From: Hypericum androsaemum
Lineage: Eukaryota > Streptophyta > Magnoliopsida > Malpighiales > Hypericaceae
Direction of reading: 5' to 3'
Assembly (NCBI GenBank): GCA_963995505.1
Contig: OZ023193.1
Location: forward strand, 992,001-1,056,000
Length of the DNA stretch: 64,000 nucleotides
The notes beneath the pieces were generated by a model. It was not told the origin of the DNA, did no database searches, and saw nothing but the letters and a program-made list of their open reading frames with translations. Positions 10,052-21,543 of the stretch are shown one piece after another. Numbering within the stretch: position 1 is the first letter of the stretch; every line of letters begins with the position of its first letter. The position numbers were made by a program, and so were the translations under genes.

Positions 10052-11402
10052 TCATTTGTTGTTGGTGCCTTGGGAAGTGGAAGTTGGCTGGAAAAGTGAA
10101 GAAGGGGAGGCGATAGGCTCATGCACCACCGAGTTGGAAGTGATTGAAATTGGATTGCCTTCTAGTTGGAGCATCATGCTTCCCAATATTTCAGTTAGCA
10201 GTTTCTTGAATTCGTCCTCCTTCACAACTTTCCCGTTGTCGGCCTCCATCATCTTAAATACATCACCTACAACTTTGTCCATCTGTCACGACACGACATG
10301 ACACGAGCAATTTTAGGATTTTTTTAAATCAATTAATTTTTAAAAAAGAGAAGAGAAATGAAGTATAAGAATGTAATATCTATGTATGTTTGGGATTATG
10401 GTGAATTCGTTAAAAAAATTACAATGATATTTTTTTCGTGAATTATAAGAATGATCAACTCATCAAATCGAAAAATCCATGAACGTGACACTTTTTTGCA
10501 TGGCTGGTTATAATATAAGGACCCCAAAAAATTTGGAGCCATGTCAATTTTCAATGCATACCTCATCTATTGCTCCAAATGGGGGAAGTCCAGCTGATGG
10601 GGCAATTGCATCCAACGCCACCCGCAAGTACTCCTTCGAGATCTTCCCGTGGCGGTCTTTTGGCGTACCTTCTATGGCTGCATTTAGAGCCTGCGTCATC
10701 AGGAAAATTAAATCCCGTTTAAATGTTTTCTTAACAAGTGTAAATTTATACGAAGAATAGTATAAAAAAGACACAAGATCACAACCTTTTCGAGTTCAAA
10801 CTTGTTGGATAAGAGTCTCTTGATGCCACTACCATCGAATGTGTTCTCGCTGTGGGCGACGATCACAGGTTGCTCTTTGAGACGCCGGGCGACGGCCTCG
10901 GCCACTATCTTGAATTCCTCCAAGAATGCCTCCTGAGAGACAGGCTTATCCAAAGCTTCTCGGTTTATACACAATCCCAGAGCTGGTTCCATGACATTCT
11001 CCCGCACCTATCCGATCAAGAATTTTAAGAATCACTTGATTGAACCGACATTTTTACGAATTAACGAGCCGGTTTACGAGACAGTGACAGTGCTATTATA
11101 ATTACCCAAGAATCAGAAATCGGAGGCATTCCTAGATCAACAGTGAGTTTCTCCGAGGCTAGTACGATGCAATCTCGGAGAGATTTGTCTCGCGAATCCA
11201 ACTGGGAAAATATGGAAGCCATTTCTGGTTCATAACTTGGACCGTTTATGAACTCCATCAAGTCATCTCCTTCTATACGAAGGATGACGATCGGATCTCG
11301 CTTCAATCCGGCGGCCATTCCTAACAAGATGTCCGAAAGCACTTCCTTAAATTCCGACTTGCTCACTTTCTCTTGTTTGCCATGGGTGAACTCGTTTAGA
11401 AC
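10052..11402 (-). pseudogene. EF-hand protein gene copy A, exons 2-5 only (headless)
   Basis: Exons on the minus strand are 11106-11402, 10786-11007, 10562-10690 and 10052-10282, all phase 0 and all with consensus splice sites. They match exons 2-5 of the complete gene at 45290-48775 and all remain open. Exon 1, which carries the start codon and the only canonical calcium loop, is missing because the duplication ends at 12151 inside intron 1. I searched 12151-13510 by eye and found no replacement. Without a new promoter and start, the gene is probably non-functional. It could still be transcribed, and an internal Met in exon 3 or 5 could be used, but that is speculation. Confidence 0.8.
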
Positions 11403-11625
11403 CTGTGTCACATGTTATATAAGTGTAAATATATACATATGTGAAGAAATTGATTGAGTTAATGAGAGTCCAACATTTTGGTCAAGGCAATGGAAAGTGG
11501 TTAGAATTAGACATGTTACATTTAATTAATTAAATAGGTGATAGTCGGTAGCCGTAACTTTTTACACCAATTGCAGGCATCATCATTAGATACTACTATT
11601 TTTTTTATCGCGAATATGTATTACT

Positions 11626-11844
11626 TTACCCAAAGAATAAATTAACAAAAGGAAAGTAAATAATATGATTTGCATTGTCTTTACAAGCTTTTGGATCCAC
11701 GACACCGACCACAGTTTGAATAATAACCAGACGTTGTCCAGGAGGAGAGGTAGATAAGAACACGTTGTGTACGTGCTGCATTTCTCTTTCCTTGTACAAG
11801 TCTACGAGATAAGAGTATGACAGCGGCAGTCGTGGTCTCACCAA
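11626..11844 (-). other. 72-codon open frame inside EF-hand intron 1, copy A (unknown)
   Basis: A minus-strand frame (MVRPRLPLSYSYLVDL...) stays open here and in the other D2 copy (46867-47085), with a few substitutions. I do not recognise the protein. It may be chance, or a relic of a gene or exon caught in the intron. Confidence 0.3.
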
Positions 11845-12151
11845 ATTATATTCCCCAATAAAATTGGCAAGTTTATTTTTTCAAATCCTTAATTATTTCG
11901 TCTCAAATCTCAAGAACTTATCCTGAATAATCACACGTACCTACAAACTTATCAATCAAATAAGTTTACCCATATTCTACTCCTGGAATTGAACTTGGAA
12001 TGGAATTGAACTTCGATTGGTCGAATTTTATCTCCGAAAACCGTCACTCTTTACTAATAATTTTTGGTAATCTTATATACTAACCTTAGAATATACAAAA
12101 TTGTGTAGAAGAATCGTCGCAACTCTTTTAGGTGGACCGACCAACCGCGGG

Positions 12152-13510
12152 ATAGCCTATACTACTTACAGAGGAAAGTCCCACCCCCTATCCGAATGTT
12201 CCAATTCCCCGTTCGAATGTCGACGTCCTCCGTTCAAAAGAACACTCGGCCATACAAGTCGAACACTCGGTAAAATACAAATAACAAACATACTCGCTAT
12301 TGAGTGAGGGAGTATGAAAAACTCCCCCATTTTCATAACTCGATTGGCAACTATACTTCCACGTGTAAAAAAATACTCGATTAATATGTAATTTTTTCGT
12401 TCCGAAAAAAATTCAATTTTCAATAGTTGATTTTCTTAAAGAGTTTATTTCCAACCATTCAGGGGAGGGTACCTTGTGCAGAGAAACGCACTCCATATAA
12501 TGTAGAAATACCTAATTATTGGAGCAATAAATCGTCGAGAAATTTAGGGAGATGACTCATCTTTGAATGATAATAAAGAATGTAACTGTGTTGAAGTTTG
12601 TTGAGAACTCATTTTTTGGTGTTGGTATTAGCTTCTGCTTGCAAGTCAATGGAACAGGGGATTGCTATGGAGGGTGTAGAGTTGCGTGCAACAACTTGGT
12701 GCTCTTTTCTTTTTTCGTGAGATCGAGCAGTTGCATTTTTGCAAGAGAAAATGTTACACCAGTTCAAAAATATAAATATTATTTTTTCATTAAAATATTA
12801 TTCATAAAAAAACTCATTTATTATTATTTTTATCGTGAATTTGAATTAATCAGTTTATTTGATAATTTAAAAAATAATAAATAAAACTGCCTGTTTACCG
12901 CAAAATTTTGAACTTCGTATGTTTTTTTCAAAAAAGGTTATCTATTTTGAGGATAGGAGAAGGTTAAATGGTTTAGCTTGTCAGAGGCAATCAAGCCAGG
13001 GACGACTTAAGATCTCTGTACATTTTATGGAGAGGGAAAAAAGAACGTTTGATCAAATGATTTTTTCCAATTTTTCCAGGAGTTTATTTTCACAAGATTT
13101 CGTAAGTTTTTTATTTCAAGTATTTTTTTAATAAATAATATATACCACATAGGTATGAGCTAGTAGCTACTCTCATGTGGGGCATTTAAGTCAAGTTGGT
13201 GTTACTTATTTACACGCATGCGATTGTCTCCCCTGCCACCGGATCCTCATTCACTTTTTCTCCAGCCTTGGATCCTGCATCCCTATTTTATTTTATTTTT
13301 AATAAAAATTTCCTCCAAGAGTGGAGGCGGCAAAATTTTAAAGTACCAATACAATAAAAATGAAAAGCTACAACTTTGGGTAAACAAAGTTATGGCGCTG
13401 ATTGACTTAAATTTTCGCTTATTTTACAGCAATTAAATGATAAATTTTGGGCTCAAGCACTTGCAATAAAATCTACCCGCAAACGAATTATGTAAGATCT
13501 AAAATAAATA
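12152..13510. other. Intergenic, nothing recognised
   Basis: Sequence beyond the D2 breakpoint. AT-rich, with no exon 1 of the EF-hand gene and no recognisable coding or transposon ends before 13511. Confidence 0.5.
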
Positions 13511-14896
13511 GGGAAAAGTATATTTTTAGTACTTGTGGTTTCGCATTTGACAAATATGATCCTGTGGTTTAAAAACGACGTTTTGAATCCAGTAGTATGC
13601 ATCACTTTTAGGCTCAGATGGTTTCCCGAACCAAATTTGACTCCGAACCAAAAAAGGGGCCATTTTGCAGCTGAGTTGGCTGCCACATCAGATTTTTTTT
13701 ATCCCATTGGCATTTCGAGTTGTCTAAAGTTAAAATATCTATTTTAGCCCCCATTTTATTTATATTTTTTTAAAACACCCTCCTCTCCCTCTCCCCTCTT
13801 CCCTCTCTCCTCCATTAAAGGCAAAACAAATAACCTATAAACTAAAACGAAGAACACATCCACAATGAGAACTTGAATTTTCCAACAACCAGAAAATGAA
13901 AAAACAACAAGATCTCCACTAAGCTTGTTAATATAAACCAAACCCAACCCACACTTTCCTGACTCCTAAGAACACTCGTAACCCGCTCCTGTCCACCCCG
14001 CAATTAGTGACAAGGTCTAGGAGAGGTGACAGTTACACCGCGGTGGTGGTGGTTGGAGGCGACTGTGAAAGTTACGCCACTCTCGCCCATCTAGACCCAA
14101 CAAGATCTCTATTCTTGACGACCGCAAATCCTCCCTCCCTCTTCACCACGAATTGGAGGAGGTGGAGGAGCCCATCTAGACCCACCTTCATAAGGCCATT
14201 CTCTGTCCCCGACGGGAAGGTTAGTCGCCATCGCCGTCGGGGTCAACTGTCGGGTTGGACTTGTCGAAGGTTCGTCGCCATCGCCGTCGGGATAGCCAGC
14301 CATGTTGCAGCCGATGGACATGTGGGTCGTCCACCGGGCCTATTGCCGATTTGTGCCTCTTCAAAAAGAACCTCGTGCGGGACGAGTGCTAGGACTAGGG
14401 TTGTGAGATTGGAAGTCCTAAATTGGACGAGCAAGTGAAAAGGGGAGTTTGTGCTTGACTTTTCAGAGAGGGGAGGAGGAGGAGGAGGAGGAGGAAGAAG
14501 AGAGGGGAGGAGGAGGAGGAGGAGGAAGAAGAAGAAGAAGAAGAAGAAGAAGTAGAAGAAGAAGAAGAGAGAGAGTGTGTTAGGGTTATGATTTGGGAAT
14601 TTTTTGAATATATAAAGAAGGGGTATTTGAAAAATAAAAAAAATAATGGACTTAAATGATAATAAAATCGGCCCAAGAAAATAATGCCAAGCGGGAAGAA
14701 AAATTATGATGTGGCTGCCAACTCAGCTATTGGACGACGTCGTTTGATGATTCAGAACGATTTTTGGCTCGGAGACCCATCCGAGTCTAAAAGTGAAACG
14801 AAGGTGCATACCATAGGATTCAAAACGTTGTTTTTAAACTACATGATCATATTTGTCAAAATGTGAAACTACAAGTACTAAAAGTGTACTTTTCCC
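13511..14896. mobile_element. Non-autonomous Mutator-like element (MULE) with 9-bp target duplication
   Basis: The element opens with GGGAAAAGTATATTTTTAG and closes with the imperfect reverse complement (...CTAAAAGTGTACTTTTCCC). The inverted arms match over about 190 bp (13511-13700 and 14700-14896), including words for gtggtttaaaaacgacgttttgaatcc. Both sides carry the same 9 bases, aaataaata (13502-13510 and 14897-14905), the length that Mutator-type transposases produce. The interior has no transposase. It holds a GC-rich stretch (about 13990-14430) and a GGA/GAA run. Long arms, a 9-bp duplication and foreign-looking cargo fit a non-autonomous MULE. Confidence 0.88.
14466..14575. repeat. 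GGA/GAA purine microsatellite
   Basis: Imperfect runs of (gga)n and (gaa)n inside the MULE interior. Confidence 0.85.
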
Positions 14897-14905
14897 AAAT
14901 AAATA

Positions 14906-15880
14906 TAAGAAATGATAAAATCTAAACTATTGAATATCATTGGAGTTCAACCAAGTGTAATCCATAGAAGCCCATTAGTTGTCTATTGGGCTTGTACGTC
15001 CATATTGGGTCCAAGAGTCCAAAAGACTAAATGGTTATTAGTTTGGTGAATAAGAGAAACCCTAGGATGCATGGAAGGTTCCCAATCCTATGAGAAATTT
15101 GGTTTCCCACTCTATTAAGCTTTCACTCCTTAATCTTTACTTATAAAAAAAAACTCCGTAATCTTATCACGCTTTTAGATTGTGGAAGTTAGAATTAGTG
15201 TTGCAAGTAGGATTTAGTACAAATATTCCCAAAATATTATCATGTGGAAATCTAACCTTCTATAGAAGGAGGCAGCTACGATCTTCAAGGCTCGAGATAA
15301 CACAAGAACTTTTATGTTTACGGAATTGCGGATTAATTAAACATTCTTGGGCCATATTTTTCCAACACCAAGAAATCAATTTCGATTCGATTAAAAAATT
15401 GAGTTACAGATACGTAATTTTAATGTGAGAATTCTCAACTATATCAACACCCTAAAGGTGCACGTGATTTTAATTAGCAATTTTTTTTGAGGTTTCAATC
15501 AATTAGCAAAATTAGCATCCATTCGCGGTTATGATGCTAACATTTTGTGTATTTTATGGTGCTCATATCTGGTTGGACTTGATATAGATAAAAAATAAAT
15601 GACGATAAGCCATTTAATGAAAATTGGGACGATCAACACACGCAATAAATGTAAACTCAGAGTGGGAGTCGATATTGTTGTGCAATCAAAGCAATATGCA
15701 GGTCGAACAGAATTGACAGTCACCCCCTCTCTTTAATAGTCTGAAACCAAATATTAATTTTCACAACTGTCGACTGTTTCATGTCGTTGAGAAGTTAGCT
15801 TGTTCCTAAGTGAGGGAGGTTCGACTACTCACTGTCTTAAGAAAGATTTTTGGTTAGATATGGAACACATATTTTCCGAG
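14906..15880. other. Intergenic, nothing recognised
   Basis: Upstream region of XIP-3. AT-rich and without a supported gene. Confidence 0.5.
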
Positions 15881-15889
15881 TATAACGCC

Positions 15890-15897
15890 TATATAAG
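15890..15897 (+). promoter_or_regulatory. TATA box of XIP-3
   Basis: tatataag lies 43 bp before the start codon. The context aacgcctatataaga is the same 43-50 bp ahead of XIP-4, so the core promoter is conserved between the two genes. The implied 5' leader is very short. Confidence 0.7.
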
Positions 15898-15932
15898 AAT
15901 AGATGTAGGATGTCATACCCAATTAAAAGAAG

Positions 15933-17087
15933 ATGGAGGCAAATAGAGGAGTTGTTGTTGAGGCCGATGAAGAGAATGGTTATGGAGGAAACAGAGTTCA
16001 GCCACTTGCTTCCACACCCAGGTGTCTCTCGAGAAATTGCTATTTCAATTCAGAAAAAAAAAATACATTTTTAGTTGTTTTCTAGATTAAAGTTCGGTTG
16101 CTTATTTGTTGTGCTCAACTTATTCAGGCAAACATTGGTTAAGGAGAAGAGGAATTCTTGTACATTGAGAAAGATGTTGGGATTACATGAGCTTTTTTCT
16201 CCATCTGTGAGTACTTCTCAGATAAATATTTATATTTACTCCTATTATGTTTTTGAAATTTTATCTAAATTTTAAAACTGTACTTAAAATGTTTGATTTC
16301 AACAATAATTCTGACTATGCTACTGAAGGTATGGAGAGCGTCTGTTGCAGAGCTTGTTGGGACGGCTGTTCTCGTCTTTGCAATGGACACAATAGCGATC
16401 TCCTCGTACGAGACCCAAACCAGAACTCCCAACCTTGTCATGTCAATCTCGATTGCCATAACTGTTACAATTCTCCTCCTCGCCACGGCCCCCATCTCTG
16501 GTGGCCACATGAACCCCGTAATTACCTGGGCCGCAATGCTCACGGGCTTGATCACCCTTTCCCGGGCCTTCGTATACACCCTGGCCCAATGTGCAGGGGG
16601 CGTAGTGGGCGCTCTGGCCCTCAAGGCCGTGGCTAATAGCAATATCGAGCGCACGTTTTCGCTGGGCGGGTGCACTGTCAAAGTTGTCGCTCCAGGCCCA
16701 CATGGGCCCATCACGACCGGCCTCGGAACGAGCCAGGCCCTCTGGCTGGAGATCTTTTGCACGTTCATCTTCCTGTTCGCCTCTATTTGGATGGCTTTTG
16801 ATCATCGTCAAGCTAAGGCCTTGGGCCGGATTGCGATCTGCTGTATTATTGGGCTCGTAGTGGGCCTAATAGTGTTTATTTCAACGACGGTGACGGCGAC
16901 CAAGGGCTACTCTGGTGTGGGCATGAACCCGGCAAGATGTCTGGGCCCGGCGCTTGTGAGAGGCGGGCATCTTTGGAATGGGCACTGGGTATTTTGGGTT
17001 GGGCCTATTATAGCTTGTGTGGGCTTTTTCCTCTATACCAAAATTATTCCACCTGAGCTTATTCACATGTACGAACTGAGGCAGTGA
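15933..17087 (+). CDS. XIP: XIP-3: X-intrinsic-protein aquaporin, three exons, intact
   Basis: Predicted exons are 15933-16021, 16128-16206 and 16329-17087, giving 308 residues. Exons 1-2 encode a 56-residue cytosolic N-terminus (MEANRGVVVEADEENGYGG..., then QTLVKEKRNSCTLRKML...). Exon 3 encodes the channel from VWRASVAELV on. Loop B is GGHMNPV (NPV about 118-120), loop C has LGGC (about 168-171), and loop E is GMNPARC (NPA about 256-258). The LGGC motif and the cysteine after NPA are XIP signatures. The splice pattern is the same as in XIP-4, with identical phases. The N-terminus is rich in acidic residues and Gly. The gene looks functional. XIPs in other species sit mainly in the plasma membrane and pass glycerol, urea, peroxide or boric acid; which of these applies here is unknown. 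Confidence 0.93.
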
Positions 17088-18340
17088 ATTGTATTCTCTG
17101 TCTATTTCCATTTCAAGTTAAATGATTTTCTATTTTCTGCTTCTTTTCTGTGTTGATGTTTATAAATCATTGCATAAATTTCTAATTCCTTTTTTAAAAA
17201 TTTGTATTTAAACATCCAATTTTATCGATTAAGTGTGTTTAAATAAAAAAGAACTGGCAACAAAATTTGAAAAGGACTGGTTTGCTTATCTTCTTGCTTC
17301 GTAATGTGAAGAATATAGAATCATGAGAATCACGTTATTGTTCGAGACACAAATTGTAACCGAGAACTTATCATACATTCTGCAAGTCTCAATCCACCAA
17401 TGGGCAATGTGATAAAGATAATGCTCCCTCTGTTGATTTTTTGGGGTACCTGGGACTGGTTTGTCTTGTTCCTATTCTTGTAGTGGTGCCTGCAAGCCCA
17501 CCCTCAGGTGTACTATTTCAATGTGCAATAAATCTATTTACTCATAAAAATTAACATTCTGATTTTTTTTCTTGTTCCTACTTGTAGTGGTGCCTACAAG
17601 CCCACTATCGGGATAATCTTTCAACGTGCAAAATTATTATTTTTAGTTATTATAAAATTATACGTATTAGGAGAACTTGGTCCTACGCGGTTCGAAATTT
17701 GATTAGTCGGCCCAATAAGTTAGATATCAATTGGTTAAACCAAAAAAGTTACTATAAAATGACAAAATTTTCTCTTGTTAATTTTTTATTCAGTTATAAT
17801 TCTAAAAAAGTAATTTAAAAACTCTACTTAAATTATCAAAACCATTGGGGAGTTAATCTCGCGTTTAGTAGTTTATCTAGTGATTTTTAAAGATATTTAT
17901 TTATTTATTTTGGTTGAATATGTAACTCGAATACAAAGGTATAGGAGCAACAACTAGGCCAACAGTCGCACATGATATTAAATTGAAAATATTGCATCTA
18001 ATCGTGGTTATGACTTATGATAATCTTGCTATTAAGGTCTAGCGGTCCAGACCATAATCATTATCCTATCCTTGGACTTTTTAATTACTTATTTTTACAC
18101 AATAATTCTTACAAAATTGTAATATAAATACCAAAAATCATAAAAAAATATTTCGTATATAAACCAAGCATAAATAGTACAAACCGAGCATAAAAAATAA
18201 TTTGGATGAACATTTCTAAAAATTCAAATTACATCAATCTAAAATAATCTAATTACAGTCAATTAAAAGTGCCGTCCAATTTAAGGTAACAAATTATTGA
18301 AAAGAAACTTATTTTTCTTAAACTTTAATTTACTGTAAAG
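17088..18340. other. Intergenic between XIP-3 and XIP-4, with a 107-bp-spaced direct repeat
   Basis: At 17466-17528 and 17573-17633 the words ttgttcct, cttgtagtggtgcct, caagccca and tttcaa...gtgcaa recur with a spacing of about 107 bp. The rest is AT-rich. No gene is supported. Confidence 0.55.
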
Positions 18341-18349
18341 TGTAACGCC

Positions 18350-18357
18350 TATATAAG
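18350..18357 (+). promoter_or_regulatory. TATA box of XIP-4
   Basis: tatataag in the context aacgcctatataaga, 50 bp before the start codon, matching the XIP-3 promoter. Confidence 0.7.
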
Positions 18358-18399
18358 ACTAGGTTTTCGATACAATATAGATCATACCCGAGTAAGAAG

Positions 18400-19947
18400 A
18401 TGGAAGCAAGTGGAGTAAATGTTGTGGAGGCCGATGAAGAGAATGGCTACGGGGGAAACAGAGTTCAACCATTTGCTTCCACACCCAGGTGTCTCTCCAA
18501 GAAATTGCTAGTTTGATTCAGCAAATACAATTTAGTTGTTTTCCATATTAAACTTAAGCTAGAATAATTATTTGTCTTTTTTCAAATTATACAGGCCAGC
18601 GTTGGTTAAGGATAAGAAGTTTTCTTGTACGGTGAGAGATATGTTGGGATTGGAAGAGATTTTTTCTCCATCCGTGAGTACTTCTCAAACTAATCTTTGC
18701 ATTTCATTTGATGTTTAGAATTCATGGATATATACTTTCTTGGATTTATATACACCTTAATAATTCATGTCACAATACCTATTGCGCTTCATACATGCGT
18801 CAATATGCTCTTTATCCACTTTATCCATGACAAAAACAAACTCTTTATCCAACCCGATAGCAAAATATACTCTAAACCTATATATATTTTACCAAAATTA
18901 AATTCAGTAACACACCACAATAAATATGAAAATTTTAGCATAAAATGTCATGGAAAAATTTTCCCCACTCTATACCTTATAGTTTTTATTGAATTGGTAG
19001 ATTATTATAAAATTCCAAGAGAATTACAACAAATAAAAATATTGGAATATATAAAAGGCCTAATCAAAAAATTCTCCTGTGGCAACAATTCGCATTTGAA
19101 TATGTGTCTTATACTTATAGTGAACGTAAAAATGGTACTTGATAAATTATTCCGACTTTCCTAAAAAAAAAAATTATTCTGACTACAGGTATGGAGAGCA
19201 TCTCTTGCAGAGCTTGTTGGGACTGCGGTTCTCGTCTTTGTAATGGACACAATAGTGATATCCTCCTACGAGACACAGACCAAAACTCCGAACCTTGTCT
19301 TCTCTCTCTCCATCGCTATACTTGTGACAATTCTCCTCATTGCCACATCCCCCATCTCCGGTGGCCACATCAACCCCGTCTTTAGCTGGGCCGCTATGTC
19401 AAGTGGCCTGATTACCTTTTCAAGGGCCTTGGTATACACCCTGGCCCAATGTGCAGGGGCTGTTGTGGGCGCTCTGGCCCTTAAGGCCGTGGCCAATAGC
19501 AATATCGAGCGGGCATTTTCGCTCGGCGGGTGCACAGTCAATGTTGCCGTTCCAAGCCCACAAGGGCTCATCGATGTTGGCTTAGGAACTGGTCGGGCCC
19601 TGTGGCTGGAGATCTTTTGCACGTTCATCTTTCTGTTCGCTTCCATATGGACAGCCTTAGACCATCGTCAAGCCCTGGCCTTGGGCCGGATTGCGGTTTG
19701 CACTATTATTGGGCTTGTAGTGGGCCTGCTAGTGTTCATTTCCACGACGGTGACGGCGACCAAGGGCTACTCTGGTGTGGGCATGAACCCGGCAAGATGT
19801 TTGGGCCCTGCTCTTGTGAGAGGCGGTCATCTTTGGACTGGACACTGGGTATTTTGGGTTGGGCCCACTATAGCATGTGTGGGCTTTTTTCTCTATACCA
19901 AGATTATTCCACGTGAGCTTATTAACATATACGAGCAGAAGCAGTGA
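18400..19947 (+). CDS. XIP: XIP-4: X-intrinsic-protein aquaporin, three exons, intact
   Basis: Predicted exons are 18400-18488, 18595-18673 and 19189-19947, giving 308 residues. The N-terminus (MEASGVNVVEADEENGYGG...) is close to XIP-3. The channel exon has GGHINPV in loop B, LGGC in loop C and GMNPARC in loop E. Intron 2 is long (515 bp), and its last 260 bp match the sequence before XIP-1, which shows that XIP-1 came from the same three-exon structure. Exon 3 is about 98.7% identical to XIP-1 by hand count, much closer than to XIP-3. No lesion is visible. Function as for XIP-3: a membrane channel for small neutral solutes is likely, substrate unknown. Confidence 0.93.
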
Positions 19948-20273
19948 AACATATTCTTATTTATTTTGAAGAACATGTAGAGACACATGTTGTTGCCGAA
20001 TAAGTTCTATAAATATTATATTTTTTGTTGCCAAAAGTTTTATAAATAACTTGACAATATGGGTTCCCGGCCCATTGTAATCTACATGTAACGTTTTAAT
20101 TAGTGGTAGAGACCTTAAGTCCTATGATGTCTAGACGTGGAAATTAAAATTCGAATTGATACAATTCACTTTTTTTTGAAAGGGAACACTCCAAATGTGT
20201 AATTCAGGAAGAGCCAATATATACACAAAATGTAGCACACCATGAAATAAGCAACATAAGATCAAGATGATTG

Positions 20274-20325
20274 ATTGTTTCATTGCGCTTTATTATGGAA
20301 TATAAGTTTGCCTTCCAAAAAAATA
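20274..20325 (+). mobile_element. Very short LINE 3' tail with target duplication
   Basis: The 52-bp insert ends in ...tataagtttgccttccaaaaaaata, a LINE-like 3' end with a poly(A) run. It is flanked by aagatgattg on both sides (20264-20273 and 20326-20335). The D1 sister (near 1978-1990) has one copy of the target and no insert. Confidence 0.8.
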
Positions 20326-20380
20326 AAGATGATTGCGTGGTAAATATGCTCGCTACATTTGACAAGTTGAGACTTTCATG

Positions 20381-20579
20381 GACCTACTGGTTTGGTCTCT
20401 CTTTCCAATTTCATTTTCATATTCCTAACTATCAGAGCAATGGCATAGCGTTTCCTTTTACCTTGCTACTGCGGACTTGGTGTGTGCTTGCGTTGCTGAT
20501 TGCTGCTGTGCAATCCTTTCGCTGCATCTTTCTGTAACTACCTCTGGGTCTTACTAATATCATCTACTTAAAAAAAAAT
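20381..20579 (+). mobile_element. 5'-truncated non-LTR retrotransposon tail with target duplication
   Basis: A 199-bp insert ending in a poly(A) tract is flanked by gactttcatg (20371-20380 and 20580-20589). The sister copy near 2025-2035 lacks it. No coding sequence is left. It could be a LINE 3' UTR or a SINE. Confidence 0.82.
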
Positions 20580-20775
20580 GACTTTCATGTGCTCCTGGTT
20601 ACTAAGATCACATGGTTCATTTCTAAAAATTGTGTGATATTCATAATAAGATAGATCAAATTTCATCAAATTATGAGTGGGTTGGAAATACCAGGGTCAG
20701 AACCCTTGGTTTCCAAATTGAATCATCGCTCAGACCAAAAAAACAGTCAATCCCGAACATGTAAGAGGACTAAAT

Positions 20776-21543
20776 TGTTGGAATTGAATGATGGAGTTCA
20801 AGCAAAAAATCCAAAGATGGAAAGCTCAAAGTGGGAGGCCCAATATGAAATGAGAAAAGGCATTATCACATTGGAAAATGCAACAAAGTTTACCTTGTTT
20901 ATAAGGAGATGTTCCTTGTTAGCTACGAAATAAGTTGACCACCTGGAAAGACAACTCGGACATGCTACGAGTGGTGCGTAGCACCATCCGAGCATGTGCA
21001 CGTGCGTGTGGCGCTTTGGACGCAGGTCGCAATGGGCACTTGGCACTTCGCATGTGCGCATCGTCTGGAGGAACTTTAAAGTTTTGGCAAATTCTGGAAA
21101 ACTCCAGAAGGGTTACGAAGAAGTGCAAAAAGGTGCCTGTGTTCGGATGTCTACCGAAGAGACACGAGCAAACTGCTGGACGAAGAGTCACAAGCAAACT
21201 GCTGGACCTTCGTGCCCCCTCAGAGTTGCCTGCTGCCAGCAATCCAACGCCTATAAATAAGCCTCTCCCCCTCATTTGGAACTCACCCCACAACTCATTG
21301 CAAAACATTTCTTTAGCAATAGTTGTTCTTCTCTCCCTCTCTCTCAGAAAGTTCCGAGTGTCCAAGGTAGCTTCAAGAATCGTTGTGCTACGATTTTGGA
21401 AGCAATAAAGTCGTTGTATCTTGGGGACGATTGCCGAAGTCCGTAAGCACCAAATACGGGGCAATCTCATCATACGGAGAAAGAATAAAACTCTTGCCTC
21501 GACTTTAGATCCTAATCAAGTATACCACCTCCAACAAACAACA
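20776..21543 (+). mobile_element. Solo LTR (768 bp) with 5-bp target duplication
   Basis: The sequence starts TGTTGGAATTG and ends CCAACAAACAACA, with TG/CA ends, and is flanked by taaat on both sides (20771-20775 and 21544-21548). A TATA box (tataaata, 21252-21259) sits two thirds in, as in an LTR promoter. The sister copy (about 2440-2500) lacks the whole block. No internal retrotransposon sequence remains, so recombination between two LTRs is the likely origin. The strand is inferred from the TATA box. Confidence 0.88.

Larger units (their letters stand above)
8895..12151. repeat. Segmental duplication D2, copy 1
   Basis: Near-identical to 44161-47376. It covers the XIP last exon with about 80 bp of the intron before it, the shared 3' flanks, EF-hand exons 2-5 and part of EF-hand intron 1. 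Homology stops sharply at 12151 (after ccgaccaaccgcggg) and near 8895. Small indels and scattered substitutions separate the copies. Confidence 0.9.

Noticed and set aside
14007..14438. 143-residue plus-strand frame inside the MULE
   Set aside because: Composition follows GC-rich simple sequence, with no recognisable domain and no splice or promoter context.
18724..19164. 146-residue plus-strand frame before XIP-4 exon 3
   Set aside because: It is intron 2 of XIP-4, AT-rich and Ile/Asn/Lys-rich; the splice pattern of XIP-3 and the N-terminal exons explain the region.
20919..21473. 184-residue minus-strand frame
   Set aside because: Lies wholly inside the solo LTR, which does not code for protein.
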